A DNA stretch of 37,500 nucleotides from Prorocentrum cordatum. Lineage: Eukaryota; Sar; Dinophyceae; Prorocentrales; Prorocentraceae. The notes under the pieces are model-generated. The model was not told the DNA's origin. It saw only the letters and a program-made list of their open reading frames with translations, and made no database searches. The position numbers and the translations under genes were made by a program. The stretch spans positions 429,248-466,747 of the forward strand of contig CAUYUJ010008147.1 of the NCBI GenBank assembly GCA_963575745.1, in the 5' to 3' direction. Below are positions 18,614-27,124 of the stretch, piece after piece. Each line of letters begins with the position of its first letter. The stretch's first letter is position 1.

Positions 18614-18822
18614 GGACGCCCGAAATGGGTACTGAAAGAATGGGTACAATGCCCAACAACAATTCCTGTTCATTTTGAACAGGATTCGCTGTCCACGCCG
18701 CCGCGGCCTGTGCCTCCATTCGAGACAGAAGGCCGCCTGCCCAGCAGCGGCCGCTGTTGGCTTGGGACAACATTTGTTGTTGGGCATAGTGCCCATTCTT
18801 TCCGTACCCATTTCGGGCGTCC
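18614..18822. mobile_element. 209-bp element with 49-bp terminal inverted repeats
   Basis: Left arm 18614-18662 begins ggacgcccgaaatgggtac and ends caacaacaa. Right arm 18774-18822 is its reverse complement at 46 of 49 positions. The interior has a 7-bp hairpin CCTGTTC/GAACAGG (18665-18683) and GC-rich GCGGCCGC. No transposase fits, so it would be non-autonomous and MITE-like. No clear target-site duplication flanks it, so it could also be a hairpin that arose by inverted duplication. Confidence 0.7.
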
Positions 18823-19035
18823 AAATTTCTCCCCTCCTTCCGTCCTCCGTCGCCTCCCCCCTGTCTCTCGGAGGACGACCAGGAGGAGAGAATCGGGGGG
18901 GGGGCGAATGGGCCCCAGTGCCTGCAGGACCAGGGCCGGTGCCCCCGCCTCCGCCGGTGCCGGCGGCAGCGACGCTGGGGGGCCAGGCGAGCGCTCCTTC
19001 TCCCCCCTGCCCTCCTGCGCCCCCCTGCCCTCCTG

Positions 19036-19087
19036 CGCCCCCCTGCTCCTCCTCCTCCTCCTCCTCCTCCTCCTCCTCCTCCTCCTG
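19036..19087. repeat. (CCT)n microsatellite
   Basis: CCT triplets that could double as the polypyrimidine tract of a 3' splice site ending AAGCAG near 19106. Confidence 0.85.
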
Positions 19088-19106
19088 GCATTTTGCCGTC
19101 AAGCAG

Positions 19107-19461
19107 AGTCGGAGTGGCCTCAGAGGGTCACGCAAAGGGCCCCGCACGGTGTTCAGGGGGGGGGGCGCGTGCACAGCCCGCAAGAGGCTTCCGAGGGGTG
19201 AGTACCCCACGAGCGCTGGCGCGCTCTTCGAGCAGGTCGCCGCCCACTCACGGGCCACCCAGACGAGCTGGTCCGGCCATTTTGATTTTGGCGTGGCAGC
19301 GGGAGGGCAGCAGGCCCCATTCATTGAGCAGTCGGTCCCAGTAAGAACGGAGCTGGCTGCTGTGCTGTTTGCCTTCGGGTTAGGCTCTCGTGGCGAGGTA
19401 CGGGAGCTGGGAGTCGTTGAGCTGGCTGCTCGGGCCCTGGCACAGTCTCGCAAAGCCAAAG
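19107..19461 (+). CDS. Candidate upstream exon of the RNase H gene (5' limit uncertain)
   Basis: An open plus-strand frame with normal mixed composition, clearly unlike the surrounding low complexity. It holds aromatic and acidic residues (SGHFDFGVAAGG, RTELAAVLFAFGLG) and ends at an AAAG/GTGAGC donor at 19461-19462. The last base leaves the frame one nucleotide into a codon, exactly the phase needed by the acceptor at 19969. I chose 19107 because a CCT tract plus AAGCAG precedes it. The frame itself stays open further upstream through repeat DNA. No domain is recognised. Another donor-like GTGAGT lies near 19198. Confidence 0.45.
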
Positions 19462-19969
19462 GTGAGCCAGACCCAGAAGCTGTGTGATGCTTTTTTTGAG
19501 GGGGGTGCCCTGTCAGGGGGCCCTGCCCGGGGGATGGAACCTCAGGTGGGCTATGCCATCGCCCGTTCGTCGCCGATAAGGGGCTGGATAGGCGCACCCC
19601 GCCCAGGAACGTGCGGTTTCGCTATCGAGGGCCAATCCCTGATCAATCGGCGATGCACCGCCGATCCCAGGTCGATGTTTCCCCCTCTGGGTTGGCCCCC
19701 CCTGTCGTGCCGTTCCCCCTCCTCCCCCTCCCTCCGCCTCCTCTCCTCCTCGAGGACCGGAGCCTGAGGGTCGGAGCTTCTGGGGTACTTCTGGCCGTCT
19801 CGGGCCTCAGTGCGCTCCAGGGAACTCCTCCCAGGGGTTTCTCTTTCGACTTGTTTTCCAGCCGTCCGTCTGCTCCCCCTCCGCGTCCTTCTTTCCTCCT
19901 CCTCTGTTGCTGATCCCTCCACTCCTCGTCTTCTGCCTTCCCCCTCTTCCCCCTCTTTCTCCTCCTGAG
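19462..19969 (+). other. Predicted intron (508 bp) of the RNase H gene
   Basis: GT at 19462 and AG at 19968-19969 after a pyrimidine-rich run (ccctctttctcctcctgag). Joining across it gives codon G+AC, that is Asp, and the following GGC AGC reads Gly-Ser, the expected RNase H start DGS. Without splicing a TGA stands directly before DGS. The intron contains a copy of palindrome family P (19548-19700). Confidence 0.5.
19548..19700. repeat. Palindrome family P, copy 4, inside the predicted intron
   Basis: catcgcccgttcgtcgccga, cgcccaggaacgtgc, ttcgctatcgaggg and aatcggcgatgcaccgccga match copies 1 and 2 in order. The palindrome is at about 19645-19664. Confidence 0.75.
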
Positions 19970-21135
19970 ACGGCAGCGGGGGGGCCCACACTGCGGACCC
20001 CCGCCGCCGCCGCCGCTGCGGAGCCGCTTTTTGCTCCGTATCCTTTGACGAGGAGGCGGCCGCCTGGCGCCTCGAGGGAGGCGTCTTGGGCGGGCTGCCA
20101 GCGCGCCAGACTGTCCCGCGTGCTGAGCTCTTGGCCTTCGCCCTGGCCGTAGAGGCGACAGAAGGCCCCTTTATCTTTTACACTGACAATCGTGCCTTGT
20201 ATCTTGGGTGGCTCTCGGGGAGGCAGACCTCTCCTCTTGGGCTGAAAAGGGACCTCTGGGCTCGCGTGAAGCGGGGCATTGCCTCCAGAGGGCCCCAGAG
20301 AGCTGCCGAGATTTCCGTTGTGTGGATCACGTCCCATATGGACGAGCAGGCCCACTTGTTGGTCTCGCCTAGTGTGGTCTTCCGTGCTGCTGGGAACGCC
20401 TGTGCCGATGCCCTGGCGGGCGTCGCGGCCCAAGAGGCCCTCTCTCGGGGCCTCATCGGCGTCGCCCCGCACACGGATGTATGGGACACTATTGCCGCGC
20501 AGGTTCGGATTCGTGCAAGGAGGGCCCTGATTGACACGCTCGAAGTAGACGCCTGGGAGGCTAAGAGGCCTCCGAAGATTCGGACCGCTCCTCAGCCAAA
20601 GCTCACCCGAGCCTTGGCGGCCAGCCAGCACGCTTGGACCCCCGTCCAAGGCGGTTGCTGGCTGTGCTCTGCTTGCCGTCTTCTGGTTCCTGGGTCCAGG
20701 GTCGAGGAAGCGGCCGAGTCTTCGTGCACCCCCGTCCCTGCGCCCAGAGTTGGCGGGGGGGTGGGCGTCCCGAGCAGTATTGTGAAGAGTAATTCGTACG
20801 TGATCCTTGGGAACCAAGAGGTCCACCAGTCACATGAGCTGTACCTGTGGCAGGAGCACATGCTTTATTTTTGCAATGTGTGCGGCTCGACGGCTACCCT
20901 CAAGCTTGCTGGGCTGGCCGAGCTGTGCCACAGCCCCACCAAGAGGGGGCGTCAGAATCTCACACGAATCAAGCAGGGCAAGCTCCCGAGCTACGCGGGC
21001 TTGTCAAAGGGGGCCAAGGATGCTTCCCTGATTCTGCAGTCAGGAGTAGGAGCGGCTCCTTTCGAGGGCTCCAACGAGGGACCTCCTGAGAGCTCTGTTG
21101 AGGGCTCCAACGAGGGACCTCCTGAGAGCTCGTAG
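19970..21135 (+). CDS. Retroelement-type RNase H with C-terminal Cys motifs
   Basis: RNase H cleaves the RNA of RNA-DNA hybrids; in non-LTR elements it helps copy the element. The expected active-site residues are visible: Asp of DGS at the exon junction, Glu in PRAELLAF (GAG 20125), Asp in YTDNRAL (GAC 20185), His in WITSH (CAT 20335) and Asp in GNACADALAG (GAT 20407). After it come two cysteine clusters, CWLCSAC (from 20656) and CNVCG (20872) with a later Cys at 20926, a likely zinc-binding tail seen in related retroelement proteins as far as I recall. A 36-bp duplication (21064, 21100) repeats EGSNEGPPESS before the TAG. No reverse transcriptase is visible upstream, so this is a stand-alone RNase H or a fragment. 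Domain call strong, gene boundaries moderate. Confidence 0.75.
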
Positions 21136-21480
21136 GGTGGTTGGAGGGACACTGCGTCCCCTTGGTATCTCATATCTCATATCCCTTCCCTTTCCCCCGC
21201 TCCTGCGCGCTCACTCTCACCTCCGTCTGCTCCGCAGCGGCCTGGAGCGTGTCCCCCCTCTCCGCCCTCGCCCCCCTTCTCCGCCCTTCCCTGACCTCCT
21301 CGGCCTCTCCCCTCCCCTCTCCCCCCTCTGAGGAGGAGATGGGGGAGAGGGGAGGAGGGGGGCTAGGAGGGGAATGAGGAAAGGCAGGAGAGGGGAGGGG
21401 GGGGGGAGAGAAGGGCGGGGAGGGGAAGGGAGAGAAGGGAGAGGAGTCCTCCCCTCTTCAACTTCCTCCCCCGAGGAGGC
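21136..21480. other. Low-complexity DNA after the RNase H gene, with a large hairpin
   Basis: CT-rich then GA-rich. CCTCCCCTCTCCCCC (21311-21325) and GGGGGAGAGGGGAGG (21341-21355) form a perfect 15-bp stem with a 15-nt loop. It could act as a 3' end structure or simply reflect mirrored simple sequence. Confidence 0.6.
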
Positions 21481-22437
21481 GCAAACACGGATGCAGGCGC
21501 GTGGGTGAGCGACTTGTGCGCCGTTTCCGCACGACGTCGGCGCGCTCCGTCGCCAGATGCCAGATCGTGCGGCACTGGCCTCACGTCTCGGGGGATGCGA
21601 TCTTCGATCCATGGATGTGGCGCCCACGCGCCAGATCCGCAGATCCGTATTCCATGCTAGCGTGCGCCCGATTCCCCTCCCCTTCCGCTTCGCTCCCTCG
21701 GTCAGCTCTGGAGGCCTCCCTGGAGTCCTCTGGAGACCTGGCCCCCCCCCGGCTTCCCTTCTGTTCCGTGGGCGCTCCGGCAGGGGCGCTCCGGCAGGCC
21801 CTGTGGGGCTCTCAGCCGCGTGGTTGGGTGTTAAACTGTCCAGCTTTCGCGCTGGAGACCGCCGGAAGCCGCCGAGGGCCGCTGGGAGCCGCTGAGGACC
21901 ACCGAAGACCGCCAGGAGGCCGCCAGGAGGCCGCCGCGGGCCAGCGGGCAGCAAAGGGGTCCGCGGTCGAGTGCGCAGGGGTGGGTGCAGGGCGGGCCCC
22001 CGCTTGGCATCCCTGCCTTCTCGCAGGAGCCGTCTGCGTTACGTTGGGCGTCGGCGTCGCCACCGCGGGCGCCGTCGCTGCCGTCGCCGTCGCCGCCATT
22101 GTCGTCGTCATCGTCGTCATCGTCGTCATCGTGGTACGAGGAGGGAGGGGGACGACGAGGAGGAGAGGAAGGCTGGGTTGGACTTTGCCCTCCACCGTTT
22201 CGCCTGCTCGGCCCCGGCTCGGCCAGGGAAGGCGCGGGGAGGGGCGGCGCTCGTTCTCGGGGGCCTCGCGCAGACTTCGGGCAGTCTGGGGGCCTCCCAG
22301 CGGTCTGTTTTCCCTGTGCTCCCGTCACCGGGTTCTGCAGCGGGAGCAGCGCGCCTGCGCAGCGGCCAGCAGCGCTTCATGTGCGCCCGAAGGTGATCTC
22401 TGCAGCGGCAGCGGCAGCAGCCTGCACAGCAGCAGCG
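21481..22437. other. GC-rich DNA, no gene accepted
   Basis: Part of the longest open frame of the window (21501-23072, plus). Its second half is the pyrimidine tract below and the first half is also open in other frames. It includes a GCC/CGC-rich patch (21868-21950) and (GTC)n (22068-22135). No domain or motif is recognised. Confidence 0.4.
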
Positions 22438-23036
22438 GTGGCGGTGTGGACTCGCCCCCCCCCCATCCCCCCTCTTCTCCCCTCCCAGACCCTTGTCTCG
22501 ATCTCTCCTCCCCCTTCCCTCATCCTCTGGGTGCGGGCTGGCTCCGCCATCTCTCTTCCGACTCGCCCCGCTCTCCTTCTATCTTCGGCTCTCGCCCACC
22601 TGCCCTCCCGTGCTCCTCCTTTGTCCTCCCTTCCTCCCCTCCCCCTTGTCTTTGGTGGAGGCGCGGCAGCGAAGGTACGCGATGCGTCAGGCTTCCCTCG
22701 CCTCTTCCACTCCCCTCGCCACCCCCCCACACCCTCCCCTCCTTTGTCCACCCTCACCCATCAGGGTTTCCTCCCCCCCATCCCTTCCTCACCCCTCCTC
22801 CCTCCGTACGCCTCCCCTCCTGTCCCCCGTCCCCCCTCCCTTCGTTTTGTTCCCCTTCGCCTTCCCCTCCCCCCCCACCTTCCCTCGCTCCCCCTCCACA
22901 TCCCTCCCCCCTCCCTTCCCCCTCCCCTCTCCCTCCTCCTCTTCCTCCTCCTCTCCCCTCCTCCTCCTCCTCCTCCCTCTTCTCCCCCCGTCTCCCCCCC
23001 CTCCCCTCCCCCCGCCTGCCCCGCCCGCGCACTGCT
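22438..23036. repeat. 600-bp polypyrimidine (C/T) tract
   Basis: Dominated by CCCCTCC/CCTTCCC on the plus strand, with strong strand asymmetry. P/S/L-rich frames (plus) and G/E/R-rich frames (minus) follow from composition. Confidence 0.85.
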
Positions 23037-23459
23037 CGCCCCGTCTGGCGGCGGCGACGGCGACGGCGGTGACGACGTACGGGACAGGGGCGGCGACCAC
23101 GGCGACGGCGGCGGCCACGGCGACGATCTCCCAAGGTCTCCCTGGAGCTCTCTGGGTGTCCCTGGGATGCGCTCGGACCCCGCCCCCAAAGGCATCTGGA
23201 GGCCCAAATAATGGGAAACAAATCTCACAAACTTCGATGCTCGGAACTCTCCAAAACAGTCCGAAAGGTGAACGTTTCTTCGCCACCTCTGCCCACCTCC
23301 TCTTCTGTTCGTCTCCCTCCTCTCCCGCGTCGTCGTCGTCCTGGTCTCGGCCTCGTCGTACTCGAAACGCGCTTGAAACTATGGTGCCGTGGCAGCTAGC
23401 GTGCTTTCACTTGAGCGAGTATCCAGAGTGTGCCACGGGTTAGTTTATTTCGTCACTTT
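23037..23459. other. Mixed DNA, no gene supported
   Basis: GGCGAC/GGCGGC patch 23047-23125, then low-copy DNA. Nothing recognised. Confidence 0.4.
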
Positions 23460-23499
23460 CAGGCATTTTCGTCGGTGAAAATAAACGCTTCGTCGCCCT

Positions 23500-23640
23500 C
23501 CAAAGAGGCCCCTGTTTTTTTGACTTTTTTTGCCCATTTGTGTGGTATTTTTGAGTTTTTTTTTTTTTAAATTTTTTTGGCAAACATCTCCCTGTAGGGG
23601 AGCACGCCCGACTTAACCGGAAGGGGGTGGCGCAAGTAGG
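23500..23640. repeat. Dispersed element Q, copy 2, with hairpin
   Basis: T-rich start with T-runs (23557-23577), then stem CTCCC (23588-23592) with GGGAG (23598-23602), then cacgcccgacttaac. Same layout as 12490-12640. Confidence 0.7.
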
Positions 23641-23790
23641 GTGGGCTTCTGAGAAGGCGGCAAGGCTTCTGAGAAGGCAGGGGGGCTTCTCAGAAGCCCG
23701 CCCGGCTTCTCAGAAGCCTTTCCACCGAGAAGGCCCCTGCCTTCTATAAGAAGCCCCTCCTCTGCCCTCTCAGAAGACCGCCCCCCTCGC
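23641..23790. repeat. CTTCTCAGAAG-type array
   Basis: ggcttctgagaaggc and ggcttctcagaagcc alternate about every 20 bp (23646-23720). The two orientations are mutually complementary, so the array can fold in many ways. Confidence 0.75.
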
Positions 23791-24260
23791 GTCCCCTCGG
23801 AAGCGCCGCCGGGGCCCAGCATCTGGTCCTTGCCAGCAGAAATCAAGGCCTCTCAGACTCACCAAAAACAGAAGTTCCACTACCACCAGCCAGGGGGATG
23901 GCCGCTCCTCCCCCTCGAGCTGGAGGCACCTCGTTTCGGGCATGCCTCCAGAGAGTGCCTGGAACGATGTGCCACCAGCTCGAGGGGAGGGAGCGGCCAC
24001 CCCCGTAGCTGCTGGTAGTGGTACTTTGGTCTCTCCTGATGGGGTCAGAGTAGATGGGGTCGGAGGATCGCGCTGCATCGCCCCTGCATCGGCGATGCGG
24101 TCAGGTTGGATGTCGCGACGACGACGCCGGCGGCGGCGGCGGCCGGCGCCCGCCTGCCGCGCGCCCAGCCGCTGCCGCCCCGCGGGGCGCCCCCGCGTTC
24201 CTCCGCGCCGGCCCGGGGGGGGCAGCTTTCGCCGCAGGCCCCGGGGGGGGTCGAGCGAGG
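23791..24260. other. Low-copy DNA with one inverted pair
   Basis: The stretch at 23880-23960 (accaccag, ctccccctcgagctgg) has its near-complement at 23968-24015 (agctcgaggggagggag, gctgctggtagtgg), a possible long hairpin. A GCGG-rich patch lies at 24115-24250. A catcggcgatgcgg motif (24088) echoes family P. No gene. Confidence 0.5.
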
Positions 24261-24261
24261 A

Positions 24262-24415
24262 TCGACGCTCCAAGGATGGAGGAGGAGGAGCGAGGAGGAT
24301 CGAGGGGATCGAGGATCGAGGATCGAGGAGGACCGAGGAGGTTCAAGGAGGTTCGAGGAGGAGCGAGGAGGATGGAGCATGAAGGAGGATCGAGGAGGGT
24401 GTGGAGGACGAGGAG
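24262..24415. repeat. Imprecise GGATCGAGG/GGTTCGAGG minisatellite
   Basis: About 9-18 bp units of gaggatcgagg and aggttcgagg, ending at the next dispersed repeat. Confidence 0.8.
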
Positions 24416-24575
24416 GGTACAGTAAAACGCTGAAGTACGGACAAGTTTGGGCTAAGTGCGAGCTCTGGTTTTCGGGCTGTTCCTTACATCTGGGTCCGAG
24501 TGCCTATTCGTGGCCGAGGCTCGCCGTGACCAGACAATTTTCTTCTTTCCTCATTCAGCGTTCCTAGTGGTTGCA
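24416..24575. repeat. Dispersed repeat pair, copy 2
   Basis: gtacagtaaaacgctgaag, ggttttcgggctgttcctta, gggtccgagtg and cgtggccgaggctcgccgtg match 10083-10240. Confidence 0.8.
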
Positions 24576-24579
24576 CAAT

Positions 24580-25061
24580 TGCATGTTTTTTTTTGTTGCT
24601 CTCTCTATATGTACCGCGCTCTCTCTCTCTCTCTCTTTCTCTCTTTCTATGTATATATATAGGTTATCATGGTACATGTAATGTGGTACCTTAAAACTTG
24701 TCTTATCTTGTCATATCTCCACGTTTATTCGCTTCTCTTATCATACCGGCTCTGCTCTTCTCTTCTCGTATTTTCCCTTATATACTCTTTTTTTTCTATG
24801 GTCTTCTTTTGTCTTCTCTTCCCATCTTTTTTCTCTTACTCCCTTCTCTTCTCTCCTCTCCTCTCCTCTAATTTCCTCCCTCGTCTCTTCTTCTCTTATT
24901 TGTCTCTTCGCTTCTCTCCTCTCCTCTCCTCTCCTTTCTTCTCCTCTCCCCTCCTCTCCTCGCCGCATCTCTTCTCTTCTCTTCTCAGCTCTGCTTTGCT
25001 CTGATCTGCTCTCATTCCCCCTTATGTTGTAACATCACATCTTCCATTCTCTATTTTCTCG

Positions 25062-25096
<35 letters not shown>

Positions 25097-25105
25097 CCGA
25101 AGAGG
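24580..25105. repeat. CT/TCTCC-rich low-complexity stretch
   Basis: T-run, (CT)n (24620-24650 and 25055-25097), (TA)n patch (24652-24661) and a long TCTCTTC/TCTCC region. No gene. Confidence 0.85.
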
Positions 25106-25680
25106 AGAGAACGATCATAAGAAACTGCAGATACCTGTACTTTTGAAGGCCCGCGCGGATTTATTGGATCTGGGTCGGACCCCCCTGGCGACGCCCTCGG
25201 CGCCAGAGCGCGCCAGGGAGGGGGTCCAGTGCCGATTTGGTTGGTTGTTGTTTTCATCGTTTGGTGCGATACGCTACGCGCCTCCTACGCTATGCGCTAC
25301 ACTCGATTTCCCTTTGGAGGAAGGATGCATGAAGGCAGGACAAGGGAGGGGACGAAAGGAGGAGAAAGACGCTCTCACCTGCTCTTATTTACTTCTCTTC
25401 CCTCGCCTCCCTGGTTGAGGTTCAGAAGCCTCCCACGCCGCGTCCGATGGGGTCGGCCAATGCTGCTCTGCCTTCAGGTTGAGCTTCAGCTTCCGCTGCG
25501 CTCTTAGATTAGTGCGGAATTTGAGGTCTGGCTTTCCCCGGCCCCCTCAGCCTCTCTCTCTCCCTCCTTCCTCTCTCCTTCGCTTGCTTTGCTGTTCATG
25601 TTTCCGTGTCCACCTGGCCTCGACGCTTGACGCGCGCGGGCGAGACAGGAAAATAGAGCAAGCGATAGGGGCGCACATCT
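25106..25680. other. Low-copy DNA, no gene supported
   Basis: Short frames only. A patch of gctacgc/gctatgcgct lies near 25271-25295. Confidence 0.4.
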
Positions 25681-25689
25681 TTGTACATG

Positions 25690-25815
25690 CACGCCCCTAC
25701 ATACATACATTTATATACATATATGCATGTATGCATGTATTCACACATATTCGCATATTCGTTCTATATGCATGCGTATATCTATGTATATATGCTCACA
25801 TGCATGTGACATATA
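25690..25815. repeat. (TACA/TATG)n AT-rich microsatellite
   Basis: Mixed tacatacat, tgcatgtatg and tatatc units. Similar short patches lie at 15885-15950 and 29660-29690. Confidence 0.8.
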
Positions 25816-25984
25816 ACGGGCGGCCAGGTCACTGGGCTTGGGGGAACACTTTTCAAACTCCCGCACCCCCCTGGGTACCGACTTTTGTCCAGGGGTCTGG
25901 TGGGATGCCCTGGCGGTCAAAGTAAGACCCAGCTGGCCTTCAGACCCCCAGACAGCACCAGGGCGGTCCGAGTGGTCCAGCTGA

Positions 25985-26215
25985 ACCCAGAGCGCTTGTG
26001 GGCCTCTTGGGCCGTCTTAGAGGCATCTTGGGGGCCTCTTGCCTCTTGGGCCGTCTTGGGACTTCTTGGGCGGACTTGGAGGCATCCTGAACCCTCTTTG
26101 GCCATCTTGGAGGACCATCTTGGGCGAACTTGGAGGCCATCTCGGGCCATCTGAGCCGTCTTAGAAGCCATTTTGGGCCCCTTGGTCCATCTTGGAACGG
26201 GAAAGGCATTGGCAG
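25985..26215. repeat. CTTGG array 2
   Basis: cctcttgggccgtcttgg-type units, preceded by a low-copy patch with gaccccc and ggtccgagtggtccagctg (25940-25985). Confidence 0.85.
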
Positions 26216-26229
26216 TTACATCTTGCGGT

Positions 26230-26395
26230 CCTTTCCGGGTGGCAGACGGGACGGGCCGAAGCCACAGGGGAAGTTCTTTTTGAAAAAGAACCTGAATCAA
26301 AGACCGTAGGATCTATCACGCTAGGCACCCCTGTGACAAGCACAGGGGGCGGCGGATCGAAGACGCCTACGGCGAATGACCGCCGCCCCCTGCCT
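26230..26395. repeat. Array-edge element T, copy 1, with two competing hairpins
   Basis: Begins ttccgggtggcagacggg. CCCCTGTG (26328-26335) pairs with CACAGGGG (26341-26348). The overlapping CAGGGGGCGGCGG (26343-26355) pairs exactly with CCGCCGCCCCCTG (26380-26392). The loop of the second contains atcgaagacg, also found in the exon-like blocks. Copy 2 is at 28638-28740. Confidence 0.75.
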
Positions 26396-26579
26396 TTTGG
26401 AAGCGCCAATGTGGCCGACAGCTGGGCTAGAGCTTGGCCAAGCTATCGGGCCAGTTGTTCCCGGAGTCGGTTTGGAGAGCCCTCGGGGAAACGTGGCAAA
26501 AGCTCTGCCAAGCTATCGGACCATGTGTTCCCCAAACCGTTGTGGAAACCCTTCCGGGAACACTTGGGGGAGGATGGCG

Positions 26580-26705
26580 GGGAAGGTCAGGAGGAGGAGG
26601 AGAAGGAGAAGGAGGAAGGAGGAGGAGGAGGAGGATAAGGAGGAAGAGTAGGAGGAGGAGCAGGATGCTGCTGATGATGATGATGATGATGATGAGGAGG
26701 AGGAG
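26580..26705. repeat. (GAG)n and (GAT)n tracts
   Basis: GGA triplets to about 26665 then GAT to 26695, in register with the degenerate stretch that follows. Confidence 0.9.
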
Positions 26706-27115
26706 GAATCGTAATAGTAATGCGATACCTAATACCAAGACTATTGCGAATACGAGTAGTAAGACATCTAAAGCTAATAGTAATAACAGTACTGCTAACC
26801 ATAATACTGATACGACTAAGGATAATGCGAATGCGAATGATAATACTACTAGTCATAACAATACAAAGAAGCACACTACTCAGAACACTAATGCTAACAG
26901 TACGGGTAATACGAATACCATTCATACTAACTATTATAATAATTCCAAGACTACTAATCGTATTCATAATACTACTAGTAATAAGACTATTACTACTAAC
27001 GGTAAGACGACGACGATTCATATTAACCATGATACGAAGATGAATCATACTAATACTAAACATGATAATGTTACTAATATATGTAATGGATACCGATCAT
27101 ATTAATGGTATTAAG
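26706..27115. repeat. Stop-free degenerate triplet stretch (AAT/ACT/NAT)
   Basis: About 410 bp in which nearly every triplet is of the type AAT, ACT, GAT, CAT, ACG, AAG or AAC, with no pure run. One plus-strand phase reads N/T/H/K/D-rich residues without a stop. Another plus phase (L/R/I/T) and a minus phase (I/S/T/R) are also open. It reads as an old triplet repeat that accumulated substitutions but kept its register. A real low-complexity protein cannot be excluded. Confidence 0.7.
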
Positions 27116-27124
27116 AAGAAGGCA

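Noticed and set aside
21501-23072. Longest plus-strand open frame (523 codons)
   Set aside because: Second half is the polypyrimidine tract giving P/S/L; other frames are open too; no domain or codon signal.
26434-27105. 223-codon N/T-rich plus-strand frame as a gene
   Set aside because: Starts inside GAG/GAT repeats and two other phases are equally open; reported as a triplet-periodic stretch instead.
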